A DNA stretch of 64,000 nt from Panax quinquefolius (Eukaryota > Streptophyta > Magnoliopsida > Apiales > Araliaceae): positions 14,081,258 to 14,145,257 of the forward strand of contig CM035169.1 of assembly GCA_020205615.1 (NCBI GenBank), written 5' to 3'. Made by a program: the position numbers and the translations under genes. The notes under the pieces are model-generated. The model worked only from the letters and a program-made list of their open reading frames with translations. It ran no database searches and was not told where the DNA came from. Positions 33,929 through 45,862 of this stretch are shown piece by piece (positions within the stretch are counted from its first letter, which is position 1; every line of letters begins with the position of its first letter).

Positions 33929-36318
33929 GATCACTCGTGTAACTAAATCTTCATGTAATTCAGATTGATATGATGAATTTGTGTACTTTCATGGTTGAAA
34001 TGAATCAAATAATAAAAAATTGTGAAAAGAAAGATGCCTTGTATGTGTATATATATATATATATATATAATTCAAAAAAAGCCAAATGGGGTTTTGAATG
34101 TGGTTGAATTTGAGAGCGCCTGCAGATGGACCAAACCAAACTTGGATTAACAAATTAATGCACGTACGCCACTGTTTTTTTTCTTCTTTTTTTTTCATTT
34201 CCAACATGCTTAGGTTTTTTTATTATTATTGGCCGGCCTTGAGCAGACGTAGCATTCAGAGAGTCGCAATTTGAGCACTAGTTTCTCCGTGCAAAATCCA
34301 CCAAACTCTGGGCCAGGCCAGGTTTGAGTCAAATAACAATTTTTGTCAACAGGAAATTCAATGTTCTTTTATGAGGCCATTTATTTGCAATTAATATTAA
34401 TTAAACAAAGGGGATATATCTTTAGTCAGAAATCACGTCATTAAATTTTGACTAGTGGAGTATCATCAAACTATCCTAATTATGAAATTCATTTTTCTTT
34501 TTTGCGTTTTTAATTACTACTAGAATATATAGAAGCATTTTAATTGGTAATTTAACTCCAAACCGCGGATGCGTTAATTCTTTTGCAACACAACCTAACT
34601 CCGGGGGAGGAGGAGTTAATTAAAACAGCTCAATTCTATTTTGATGCGTAGCTACGTACAAAATCAGCCCAAATTCCACCACTATATATATTCCAACCTC
34701 CACTAACTTTCTCAGTGCTCAGTTACAAGCTGATTAAATTTTTGACATTTAAAGAGTTATGTGGTACTAATAACAACATAATAAACCCGGTCAGTGGTTT
34801 AAGAAATAATTAAAAGAGATTAGGGCTCCAATCGGATGTGTGAGAGAGATTAATGAAAGATAAAAGGCATAAACACGTATAATTTTTGATTTTTAATACT
34901 TAATTCATTTTCGCCGAGAGTTGTTGGGCAGCCTCTTTTCATTTCTCTAACGGATCAGTTGTTAAAGGATTTGTTCAACCACGCACGACCACTCACACTC
35001 AACCATAGTACTACTGTATATTATCATCATCATCATCATCATCATCTTCCCCACCAAAAAAGAAGTTAGGTTATTACATCATCATCAAATTCGCTTGTTT
35101 GATTTCTGAATTATCCTATCCACACAAGAAATTAAATAGAGAATTAATCTCGATCGATCATAATAAAAACTAACCAATTATCCCTTTATATATAACACAA
35201 AGATGAAACTACATAATAAAGCTAGAGCACATATGTAACAAGTGCTAATATATATAAGGCTGGTATTTTTGCTAGTTAATCCTGAATATACTTTAATTTC
35301 TACTTTATTCTGCCCCTTTGCCTGCTTTTCTCGTCTAATTAATATTTGGCTTCTTCTGCTTCTGATGCTAGCTAGCTTCTGAATGGCAAGTAGACCGACT
35401 TTTCTTGCTTGGCTCTTTCTTCAGCTGCCTCAGCAGCAGCAGCAGTTTTTGATCTCCATTAATTGGCTACAAGACTTTTAAATGCATGCATGTGTAATTA
35501 ATTAAGGATAATATATATATATATATATATAATTGTTTTTGGAGATTTGGATACCCAAATTTAAACTGTTTTTTACCGACTCATAACATGTTATGAATTT
35601 GATGAATTAGAGACGTACAAGCTCATACATGTTCCGATGTTCGACTGTATATTGACTTTAATACAATTGATTCAAAGTGAAAGTCAGGTGCATGGCTAGC
35701 TGGAAGTATATATATATATGTTCTCTGTCCATCGAACCGGAATAGTTATTGGTTATTGATTCGTTGAACCGTTATTAATCATTATTAATATATAAAAATA
35801 TATATTATTAATAATTTTAAAAAATTTAAAAAATTTTTTTATAAATAAAAATATAATAAAGTTGAGCTACAATATTATTAAAAATGATTAATTTTAATAT
35901 TAAAAAAAAAATTAGTACAAAAATAATATTAAAAATCGATTTAGGTTCAATCCGGATTCGGCCAAACTTGTTCAACCGGGACAAAAACTGATTTTCAGTC
36001 AACCAGCTCAGATGATCTGAGCGGAGTCTGAAAACAGTTGATCGAACAATGATATGTTGTTTTTAACGGCTCGTAATATATTAAATATTATTGTTATCAA
36101 GAATATGAATTTTTAAAAATGCTAATTAAATTAAAAAAATGTATAGAATTAAGAGATAGTGATAAGTATATGATTATATGAGAGTATAAAAAGATTTTGA
36201 AATAAAATAAAATAAGAAAAAAATAATTTTCTTTTTTAAATTATAAATTTTATTACTAAATTTTAGTGTTGAATGACTATTTCTAAATTTTAAAGTTGCA
36301 AAACTATTTTGTACTATT
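33929..36318. other. Intergenic AT-rich region with microsatellites
   Basis: No gene seen. Contains the receptor-kinase promoter and leader, (TA)n at about 34049-34069, (ATC)n at about 35022-35046, (CAG)n near 35429-35442 and (AT)n near 35512-35531. The stretch 35800-36300 is very AT-rich. Confidence 0.5.
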
Positions 36319-36420
36319 CACTAGTAAAAAAGAAGTAAATATACAACGCCTAAAAAACGTTATATATATAATAGTACAAAATATAACATATTTTTTATGG
36401 GTTTTAGCTCTTTTACAAAA
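36319..36420 (+). mobile_element. CACTA-type terminal fragment
   Basis: CACTAGTAAAAAAGAAG and then TATACAACGCCTAAAAAACG parallel the end at 46928 (CACTATTACAAAACAG, then AGACAACGCAGAAAAAACG) over about 43 bases. Only this end was found. The right limit is arbitrary. It is probably a relic or one end of a small non-autonomous element. Confidence 0.55.
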
Positions 36421-36715
36421 GGGCAATTTTTTGTTTGGTTATCTTCTTTTTTAAATATGCAGTGACATTACATAACATATATTATTAAAATTATAGATAA
36501 ATTTTAAATTTAAAAATATTAAAATTTAAAAATTGATATAAATTCTTTTAAGTTTCAAAAGCATAAAAATCGTTCAAAAACAATAAATATGACTACTTAG
36601 TTAATTTATAAAACTTATACTAATTATTAGTAATAATATCTAAGCATTGCATAGTTTTAAATATATTAATTTAAAAAATTCAGAAATTAATTATAAAAAA
36701 ATAGATATAATATAC

Positions 36716-36738
36716 TATTGGACGGAGGGAGATAGGGG
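36716..36738. repeat. Possible Stowaway-like MITE end
   Basis: ATTGGACGGAGGGAG resembles the reverse of the CTCCCTCCGTCC terminus common in plant Stowaway elements. No opposite end was found nearby. Confidence 0.3.
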
Positions 36739-36834
36739 AGTATAACGCATCAATTCATCTCAGCGCAGCGCAGCGTCTGGTGAACGCTAATTAATCTGGT
36801 TTTTTATCCAAGCCAAACGCGACTTTAACCCTTC

Positions 36835-36847
36835 TATAGATATATAT
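36835..36847 (+). promoter_or_regulatory. Putative TATA box of eIF5A gene
   Basis: TATAGATATATAT lies about 135 bp before the start codon and upstream of a TC-rich leader, a reasonable core-promoter position. No transcript data. Confidence 0.4.
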
Positions 36848-36923
36848 CCTTTCGTCAGTTTTACACTTCTATTCCCCTAATAATTTCAGAGGGTTTGTGA
36901 GTTTGCCTGCGATTGAATTGAAT

Positions 36924-36940
36924 TAGGGTTAGGGTTTGGG
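36924..36940 (+). promoter_or_regulatory. Telo-box-like motif in eIF5A leader
   Basis: TAGGGTTAGGGTTTGGG contains the reverse complement of AACCCTAA, the telo-box known near transcription starts of plant translation-related genes. It lies about 40 bp before the ATG. Confidence 0.55.
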
Positions 36941-36980
36941 TTGAGTAGGAGAAAGGAAAGAAAAAGAGAGAAGGAGGGAG

Positions 36981-37118
36981 ATGTCGGACGAGGAGCATCA
37001 GTTTGAATCCAAGGCCGATGCTGGAGCCTCCAAGACCTTCCCTCAGCAAGCTGGCACCATTCGCAAGAATGGTTACATAGTCATCAAAGGCCGTGCTTGC
37101 AAGGTTTCTATTTCTATT

Positions 37119-37153
<35 letters not shown>

Positions 37154-39307
37154 GTATATGCATATTAGTAGGTTTTTATTGATGTATAATTGTATATTTT
37201 GATTTCTCAAATAAGTCAGGCCCTCGCTGTTTATAAGATTCGGGTTGTATCAGAAAATTGAATTTATTTTCTCGTCACGTGTTGTTATGTTAGGGTTTAG
37301 GGTTCCTCTAGTTTTGATTAATAAAGAAATATGGTAATTATTCATGCTTTCATTTAGATTCCTTCTTACTGGTATCTGTTTTGATAAACATTTTTCTGTA
37401 CTTAAATTCATTTTAAAGTCGGGTAGAGATCTGATGTCTAAGTTTAAATATGATCGATTGAATCTGTTCATAGCTCATAAGTTAGAAGCATTTCTAATAA
37501 TAATTATCTCTACGAACTAGTAATCATTTTTCTGAGTTAATTATTATCGATATATATAACTTAGAAGTTAGAATGGACTGGAGCAATTTATAACTTATTT
37601 TTCAGGAAACTACAATATTTAGCGTATCAATATGCTGTGATTCTCTACAATAATAATTTTCTGTTACAAAAGAAGGATCCATCCTGATCATAAGATAATC
37701 TGTTATTGACTTTTAGATTACCTGTTTGAAAGTTCTACTGCTTCAAGTAGTGGAAAACAATTAAGTCTTTATAACTAAGGTAGTAGAAATATAAGGTTGT
37801 TTAATTGTGGGGATATATTTTAGTATTTTAAAATTGGATTTAATAGCGACTTTGTTATTTTGGTTAGATTTTTGGCCAGTCTAGGTTTTTAAAAATTGTA
37901 ATGTCCTGTGGTTTGGCATTATCATATGAAGGACATGAATGATAGAACTGCCGCCTTGAACTTAAATTCAACTTTTCCAACTTTGTCCTTCTCTTTTCTT
38001 TAATAAGTAATCTAACTTTGTCTTTCTGGTTCGGATATCCCAAAATGATATCGTAGTTATTTTAATCTGAATTTCTGGTGATATTGCATGATAGTGGCTG
38101 TTATAATCAATTTTTTTCTTCTATGTGCCTTTTAAATTCTTGTTCTGTATTATATAACTCATGTACCTCATTACTAAGGGCCTAAGGCTATATGTTTTGC
38201 TTTTGTTATCTCACACTGGTTTCTTGGTTGGCTTACTGAAGTGTTCTAACTACTCCTAATAGGTTGTAGAAGTTTCTACGTCTAAGACTGGCAAGCATGG
38301 CCATGCTAAATGTCACTTTGTTGCAATTGACATCTTTAATGGAAAAAAGCTTGAAGATATCGTACCCTCTTCTCACAACTGTGATGTAAGTACATGTTCT
38401 AGTTTTTTCTTTCCCCATTTTTCATATAATTTTTTTTTTGAATATTAAAATTTCTAATCGTGTCTCTGTTTTGCAGGTCCCCCATGTCAATCGTAAAGAC
38501 TACCAGCTGATTGATATTTCAGAGGATGGATTTGTATGTCTATTCTTTATCTCTTTCTTCATTAAAAAAGTTATGTTTGTGAATTTTGGTTTCTTATGGT
38601 GAAATTTTTTAGGTGAGTTTACTGACTGACAGTGGTAGCACCAAGGATGATCTGAAGCTCCCAACTGATGACGCCCTGCTGACCCAGGTATGTGTTGTTT
38701 GGCAATCATTTATCCTGCGAGTAACTTTTGTCTATTATTAAGACAGGCTTGATGTTGTGTGCATTGTTCTTCTCCTAATATTGTTGCTACTGTTAAAGTT
38801 AAAAGGTATGAAAGAAAATTACCAAAACAAAAGGAGGTAAAGCATGGTTACCAGCTGACGGGGATTTTAACATACTTTGTTTGGAGAATTTTATGTATGT
38901 ACCAGTGTTTTGGGGTGTTAAAGGATTGTATATATTGGCAGTTTGTAAATCTGATGTGCTGTTCCAGTTACTTCTGCCAACTTAAAGGTTTGGTTAAGAG
39001 AGTGCAAACGTCTACGTTTATAAGATCCTTAAACATTGATATGTTTCATTGTCCTCACTAATTCCTAGCATGATGACCTTTCAGTTTTTGGTGGATGTTT
39101 GTTGGTGCATTATATATGTGCTTTGACGTTTAGCATTTCTTTTCTGGTATGATGTATTTTTCGTATGAATTTCTGATGGTTCTGTTGGTTATATATTGGG
39201 TGCAGATCAAGGATGGTTTTGCTGAGGGGAAAGATTTGGTTGCGAGTGTGATGTCTGCAATGGGAGAGGAGCAGATCTGTGCTCTGAAGGACATTGGTCC
39301 CAAGTAG
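36981..39307 (+). CDS. eIF5A: Translation factor eIF5A
   Basis: Five exons with GT-AG borders: 36981-37103, 38263-38385, 38477-38533, 38613-38687 and 39206-39307, giving 480 nt and 159 residues, the normal plant length. The N-terminal SH3-like domain holds the hypusine loop [12 protein letters not shown]; the modified lysine is residue 52. The C-terminal OB-fold follows, ending CALKDIGPK. The factor binds the ribosomal E site in the cytosol and helps peptide-bond formation on stalling sequences and termination. Intron 1 (1.16 kb) begins with (TC)n(TA)n. The start is fixed by the conserved MSDEEHQFE opening. All key residues are present, so the gene is likely functional. A telo-box and TATA candidate lie upstream. 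Confidence 0.97.
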
Positions 39308-40615
39308 CTTCCTATTGATTTTCAAACTATTTCAGTTACAGCTGGGAGATTTCTTTATGTAGCATTTCAAATTGGCAGCTGTGACTGTCTATGTGGGTTT
39401 ATAAATAGTAACTATATCACTGGTTTCTTTATGCATTATGGATTCTCTCTATAGGTGAGTTGGAAAATTGCTGCAATATTAATGTCATTGTGTGTTGTTA
39501 ATTAATATTTGTCAACTAGTATTATATTATTGCCGCATTAACGGTGTAAAGAAACGAATCTCCGAGTTTAAGAGGGCTACTTAGAAGTGGGGATAAAGCT
39601 TGCCGAATGTAATGGAATTGCCTTAAAACTGTGTTAGTTATAATATTAATTTGGAATTTTATTTTTCTTCTGCAAATTGGATTTTCAAGCGGAAGTTTCT
39701 GATTTGTTAAGCATGGATTTGTAGCTGAGCTGTGGTTTATGAGGGATTGTAATTTAGCAGATATAGTTGAACTTTACTACTAAAAGTTTGTGCCCTGTAA
39801 TGAGTCAAAAATAATCTGTGTTTGGTGGTTAAACTAGTAGTAAATAAATTGAGTTTAAGCTTTAGGTAATGTTATGAGTTTCAAAATTTTCATTTAAAAA
39901 AAAACTGTCAGGATGTGTGAATCAGTTGCCTCGCCTAAATTGTATTTGGTTACGATTGAAATTGTTGTTATTCCTTTCATCCAAACGTAATATTATAGTT
40001 AAATTATTAGCTCCTTCTCCTCCGTTGTTTAGGATTCATTTAATAGAGATTAGTCGCAACTCACATGGACCAATTTAATTTCTTCAACTCTTATATTCCA
40101 AAGCCAAAGGTAAGCCACGACTTCAATGAAGTTGGGATGTTTTACCAGAATGCTAAATGGCCAGTGTCATAATTGGCAATGTTCAAGACCAAAAAAAGAA
40201 TAAATCTAGGAAACCAATACGGAGTGAGGCAAACAATCAGTTTCCTAAATCAATACATTTTTGCAAGGCTACTCACCAGATGAGTCCTCAAAATATAATA
40301 TTTAAAGGTATACTTGACCTATAGGCTATACAACCGATAAAGATGCCTCTAAAATTTTAATATTAGTAATATAAATAGTGTTTTATTTTGACCTAAGAAG
40401 TACTCCGTGATTAGTATCCTCCTCAAAACAAAAGATATTAATATTAATAAAAAAATAAAAACTGTTTGTTTTAGATGCAAGCTTGTACTAATAATATAAA
40501 CCAAAAAAAGAAGAATCCTAGTGTGTGTGATGTGTGGTACAAATACAATTATACAAACAGAGTCAGAGTCTTTCTAGTAAGTTCCAAAAACTTCCCTCCC
40601 ACTTTTTTACAAGGG
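39308..40615. other. Intergenic region between eIF5A and HNH gene
   Basis: 3' UTR of eIF5A on the left and leader/promoter of the HNH gene on the right. No other gene or transposon end was recognised. An ATG at 40475 is in frame with the HNH gene, but the 47 extra codons do not look like protein of this family. Confidence 0.5.
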
Positions 40616-42742
40616 ATGAGTTCAACTTCAGGTTCATCATCGCCCCGGCGGCAGAGGAGTAGTGGCGGTAACAACAATCAAGAGGATAGGCCGAGATTCT
40701 TTGATAGCAAGGCGAAGAGCAGCTGCTGGGCAGAAGCCCAGGTAGTACCGGGTCGCCACCCTGAGAGGTGGCGCAAAGATGCTGCAGGCAACATCGTCTG
40801 CAAGCGCTTTTGCAATTGTCAGGGCTGCCTCTGCTTTGAGTACGATCACATCATTCCCTACTCCAAAGGTCGTCCCTTCTCTCTCTTGTTTTACTCATCG
40901 TCGTGCCTTTTTCTGTCTGGCTTCTTTTATCTCATCTTCTTAAATTTGGGGCTTGTAAGTTGTAATTGTTAAATCCACCTGATTGGGTCTGTGAATTTTC
41001 GTTGGTTGGTATTTTTGGTTTTTTGTTCTTAATGCTGGGGTCTGGAGAGGGGTTTCTTCTGAATTTTGGGTCTTGTTATTTGTGAACTTGCTCCTTGAGT
41101 TCATTTTTGAAATGAGGTTGCTAATTTTGATGATTGGAACCAATGTTGTGGGGCTATTTGATCTTGTTGAGGAATTGTGCTTTACTGTTACTGTTATTCT
41201 TGGGAGGATTTGTGCAATTATAAAAAATAAATAAATATCCCACCTAAATTCTAATGTGATTTTTATGTTATTGCATTTGTTTTAAAAATTGAAGTTGTTT
41301 GTTGTAGTCTTGTAGGTGGTGAATCTGTAGCAGAGAATTGCCAAATTCTTCAATCCAGGGTGAACAGGTTTAAATCAGATAAGGATGCAGTTGACACAGA
41401 TTGGTTGCGAGGTTTTTCCTGTGATATTAAGTTCAGTGGTACATTTTCCTTCATTCTCTTTTCCTTTAAGTGCATTGTACTTGTGTGTGTTTTACTTTTA
41501 CGTTTACATGATTATATCTTCCAGAATGCTTGGCTATCAAATCTTTTAACATAATCCCTATTTGGTTAGTTTTGAGAGATGGATGGTATGGGGTTCGATG
41601 TAAGATTTTTCATATGTCATGTTGAATGTAAACATGCATACATGAGATGCAAATAATCAGCAAATAAAAGAATTAAAAAAATGAGAAGCAAATAACAGTC
41701 GGACAAAACTGTTGACATGCCAAAATAAGAGTTGCACCAAACTCAGTTGTTTCCTTTATTAATTCTATTCTTTAGGCTACATTTGGAACTTGGAAAGTGG
41801 TAGGAAATGAAACCTAAAAAATTTATTGGAACTCTATTAGCCTTTCATACATTGCACTTCAACGTTATACTTGTCACTTGATATTAAAATTTGAAAAATA
41901 TAAACAATTAGACTTGTGTTTGATAAGATAGCTTTCTTCTTTTACATTTATTTTCCTTTTCCTTTCCTTTCCCTGTGTTTTCCAAGCTCAATAGCCTCAA
42001 GGAAATAGCTAAAAGGTGTTGGGTAGTTCTGTGTAACACTTTCACCAAGTTGACATTTGCCAGCACTGATGATTCTTGAAAGCCGTACTATATATGGTTT
42101 TTAAGATATGGCCAAGGAAAAAAAGCCTATCCCTTGTTTTTGAAACATGCTCATATCAAATGTCACATCTGCAATAGAATAGAATAGTTCAGAATTACAT
42201 ATAGTAAAAAAAACTGCTCTGGTGTAACAAAAGTACCAGCCTAAAAGCATGGTGCTTTGCACTGTGGTATGTACATCTAAACTGGAGAAGAACTGACAAG
42301 AGTGGCTGAGACTTGAGAGATGCTTGTAGAATTAATATACACAATAACACAACCAGATGTGTAGAACACGTCCACCCACACACAAGCAACTTGATTTATA
42401 TAGACAAGATCAAATGGTTAGCGATGCATTTGGGAGACCATGAGTAAATAATCCAGATTGGATAACTATCATTTAAATTATTGAAATTATGCTGGCTTGC
42501 ATATACGATATATCATATTTTGGTTTTTAAAACTTTGCTCATACCAACATACAAATAAATGTTACATGTTTCTTAAAATTGCAGATAGGGAGCTTGACAT
42601 AATTGAGATGGCTGTTTATGGAGACGTAATCCGCCCTGGGAATGAATGTCGTTGCAAAACTGTTGCTGAAATGCTTGGCAAGTACAAGTCCAAAGACCAC
42701 AAAGCCGCTTGCAAGTTGCCAACTGGTGATGGGTCCTCATAG
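40616..42742 (+). CDS. HNH-domain (endonuclease-like) protein
   Basis: Three exons: 40616-40868, 41316-41438 and 42585-42742, with joins TCCAAAG|GTCGTC to TTGTAG|GTGGTG and TTCAGTG|GTACAT to TTGCAG|ATAGGG. They total 534 nt and 177 residues. A low-complexity Ser/Arg-rich start is followed by RFFDSKAKSSCW, GRHPERWRKDAAGN, a Cys-rich CNCQGCLC, then the HNH motif DHIIPYSKGGES and ENCQIL that spans the first intron. The C-terminus is basic with further Cys (NECRCKT). Plants carry a small conserved family of such HNH proteins; nuclease activity and substrate are not established here, and the final motif position appears as Asn/Lys rather than His. The frame is intact, so the gene looks functional. 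Confidence 0.88.
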
Positions 42743-43345
42743 CAGTGAAGTATATGACATTTAAGTGCAAACCTATGCTAGAAAACAAAAATTTAAATCA
42801 GATTCCAATCTAATTTATGATTCATTGTTCTTAGTAAGACCCATCATGACACCTTACTTTTGTATTTGCATCCCTTTAGCTGTAGCACACAACACAATAC
42901 ACCATTAGGCCTACTGGTTGGGTAGTAGGACATGAAATTTGTATGCCATGAGTATTCTGTTTACATTGCTTCAATAAATATCACAGGTTCTAACTTTGGA
43001 GCTATATTGATATAGGTAGTAATAGTCCATGCAGTTCATGGATTTAGTAAAGGAGAAGAACAGATAAAAGAAAAGGTGTTTTGCAGGTTCTTGATTAACC
43101 TGCAAAATACAACATGTTTCATAAATAGCTGGAGACATCTTAACCAACCAGGCATATGCAGAGCTAGATCTGAATCTTTAGCAAACATCAAAGATAAGCT
43201 GGTACTTCTAAACGTATTTGGGGGGCTTGATAGAGTAGGAGTTCAGATATATGGTTCATGTCGTCTTGCCAAATATTACTGGGAAATTTTGTCTCTAATC
43301 TTAAGACTGCCAGATAGAGTTGAAGTACCACAAAAGTATTACCTT
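42743..43345. other. Intergenic region 3' of HNH gene
   Basis: 3' UTR and spacer; no gene supported. An open frame at 43076-43402 runs across the boundary of the Mutator-like element and has no recognisable protein features. Confidence 0.5.
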
Positions 43346-43686
43346 GCTCATAGCAGGGATAAATGCTTTTTTGGTCACTACTTTATGTCAACTTACAATT
43401 GAGTCACTAAACTTTTTTTTCTTACAGTCAATTCACTGAACTTTAGTTTTCTTACAAAAAATTGAATTTCCGTCAAGGGGTTAAGTTTTTTAACGAAAGT
43501 GTGACATGGCAATGTCACGTATGCACCAAATCCTAATTGGAATATTCTTTTAATAGTTTTTTACATGTCATCTGAAATCCACCCATAAAAATAAAATACT
43601 TATCCAAACCCATATATATCTGACCCGACTACTACTATAATAATAATAATAATAAAGACTCACCCGCTTGCCCTCACGCCTACCAC

Positions 43687-43725
43687 CCCCCCCCCCCCCA
43701 CCCACCCACCCACCCACCCACCCAC
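43687..43725. repeat. Poly-C and (CCCA)n tract
   Basis: A run of about 12 C followed by six or more CCCA units, inside the outer Mutator-like element and preceded by (TAA)n at about 43637-43655. Confidence 0.9.
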
Positions 43726-43816
43726 AATTGGTATTTGGTTTTCTGCACTAAATTGGATGAGGAAGATGATGAATAGTGATGATGGTGCTAAGGTTAGAGA
43801 GAGATAGAAAATCTCA

Positions 43817-45334
43817 GGCAAAACTAATGATTTAATCATTTAAATTGGCGTTTTATTGAATATCCGATTGAGCTTTTAATTTTTAAATTAACTCATTTGA
43901 ACTAATTTTTATTTTAAATTGGGTTATTCTCATTAAAAAAGTTGATGACGTCGATTTTTTTTTATTTACGTTGACGACGTGAGACGTAAAAAAGGAAAAA
44001 AAAAAGAGATGACATGGAAAATAAAAACAAAAAAAACAACATATTTGATTATTTTAATGAAAGAAAATCAAATCTAAAATCAGATCTTCTCCAAAACATA
44101 TTTTCAGAGCTTCTTTGAAAATCAAAAGCAGTAGCATTATCTGATTGCTTAAATTTAAACACTCAAAAAATGATTGATGTCGCTATCTTCGTCTTCTTGT
44201 TGATTCTGATGGTTCCTTCTCTGTTTCCCTCTTTCTTCCGACTCTCGGCCACACTGACAACGCGGCCGATGATATCTTCCAGATCTTCTCCAATTTCGAC
44301 GGCAGATTACGCGAAAAGCTCTCTGAAAAGTCGACTGACGATGAAGATCCGAGAGCTTTCGCCGGACTCGATCCCTAAACCGTCAGATCTCCCGCTATCT
44401 ATCATCCTACCGTCCTATTTGGTCCGATTCTGCAGACTCCTCCTTCCTCGACGCCATCGACGAGCTTGTCGCCGCGACTGTACAAGGTATTAGATGTTTT
44501 TGAAGCTCTAAGAGATTTGATTCCTGAATTTCAATCTATGTTTTACGAATTTCAGTTTGTTTGGTTTTGTTGGGTGTGTTTCCAAAGCCCAACATTCATT
44601 AAGTAGGGGTAGTGTACAAGTTTTTAACAAAGCTTACTGAATCATATCCAGATGACTCTGAAAAATCACTACTCTTGCTGACAAGAATTTGCTGCTCAGT
44701 CCCTTTATTCTTCTTCAAATGCTTGCCCAGTCCCTTTATTTTCTTCAAATGTTACTTTTACTTTTGTTGACGTTCTGACTTTTGCAGTTTTTAATCGTTA
44801 AACCATTTTGTACTTGATGATAAGGTTGCTCGTTAAACCATTTTAATCTGTGTAATTTGATGAAAATTTTGGGGAAGACGAAGATTTTGATAAAAAGGAA
44901 GATTTGTGGAAGATAGAAAATTTTGATTTTGTGTATTTATATCTGGGTTGTATGTTCATCTGTTTTGGTTAGATCTGTTTTGATGAAGAATAAAAAGAAT
45001 CAAATAAAGAAAATGGTTAGATCTGTTTTGCAAAAAAATGTTTTGATTTTTGTTTTTATTTTCAAGTTTTTTTTTGCCACATAAGTAATATTTTTTTATT
45101 TTTTATGCTGTCTTTTATTTTTCATGTCATTTTTTTCTTTTTTTCTTTTTTTTACGTCCACGTCAGCGCCATGTAGATAAAAAATTAACGCCTGTCAACT
45201 TTTTTTAACGGAATGACCCAATTTGAAAATAAAAATTAGTTCAATGAGTTAATTTGAAAAATTAAAAGTTCAATCGCATTATTCAATAAATCGCGCTAAA
45301 ACTTCATTGCATTAAATCATTAGTTTTTTTTTTA
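43817..45334. mobile_element. Pack-MULE (inner, nested Mutator-like element)
   Basis: Flanked by the 9-bp direct repeat AAAATCTCA (43808-43816 and 45335-45343). The ends are inverted repeats: AAAACTAATGATTTAAT at left and its complement at right. Pairing extends about 170 bp inward (for example AAATAAAAATTAGTTCAA on the reverse of the left arm against AAATAAAAATTAGTTCAA in the right arm). It holds an EXO70B-like fragment between the arms and no transposase. It inserted into the outer element, since removing it and one repeat copy rejoins outer-element sequence. Confidence 0.88.
44239..44486 (+). pseudogene. EXO70B-like gene fragment captured by inner MULE
   Basis: The plus strand reads TLGHTDNAADDIFQIFSNFDG, then after a one-base frame change near 44372 RQISRYLSSYRPIWSDSAD and FLDAIDELVA. 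This corresponds to the N-terminal region of plant EXO70B-type exocyst subunits, which tether vesicles at the plasma membrane. Only about 80 codons are present, without the family's start or C-terminal domain. It is GC-richer than its surroundings, as expected for captured exon sequence. Confidence 0.78.
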
Positions 45335-45560
45335 AAAATCTCACCACCCTCAATTCCAAAATCCTCCTATACAATAACAACAAGAGTTACCCAATAACAA
45401 AGAATCACAACATTAGTACAAACTCATAATTAAAAATTCAAACAACAACCAATATCATCCCATATATATTTTCAACCATCTTCATCAGAAAACAATCAAA
45501 AGGCACGACTGCTAGCAGAAAAAATTTAGGAACGAAACAAAGGGTAAAAGAGTTGAAGCA

Positions 45561-45862
45561 AAATGAGATCAAAAAGAGTGCCCTGATCAACTTTGACAAA
45601 ATCAACATCGAAGTTCTTAAGCTCATCCTCAACTGCCTTGTTAGAGTCATCAGATTTGGGAGGCTCAACGTGTTTCTTACAGTACTCAATGACCTTAGCC
45701 AAGATCGTGTTGGTGACGTTGGGAAGCAGGATACTGGTGTTGGCGCAGTCGCCTTCAATCATGTGTTTGATGGTCTGCGACTCCAGTGCCACCGCCACCT
45801 ACACATCGAAAGGGTCGCCGTCAGAGCTCTTCGATCAACATGATCATCTTTGGCGAATACAT
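45561..45862 (-). pseudogene. SKP1-like gene fragment captured by outer MULE
   Basis: The minus strand reads [49 protein letters not shown]. This is the N-terminal POZ half of plant SKP1/ASK proteins, the adaptors of SCF ubiquitin ligases. Glu is replaced by TAG after FDV, and one base is out of register before KSSDGD. Similarity stops just after FDLIL, where plant SKP1 genes commonly have their intron, so exon 1 alone seems captured. Confidence 0.85.

Noticed and set aside
40475..40615. Upstream ATG extending the HNH protein by 47 residues
   Set aside because: The extension is unlike the family N-terminus, which starts with the Ser-rich segment at 40616; it is more likely leader sequence.
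43076..43402. Plus-strand open frame of 108 codons
   Set aside because: It crosses the border of the Mutator-like element and has no recognisable features.
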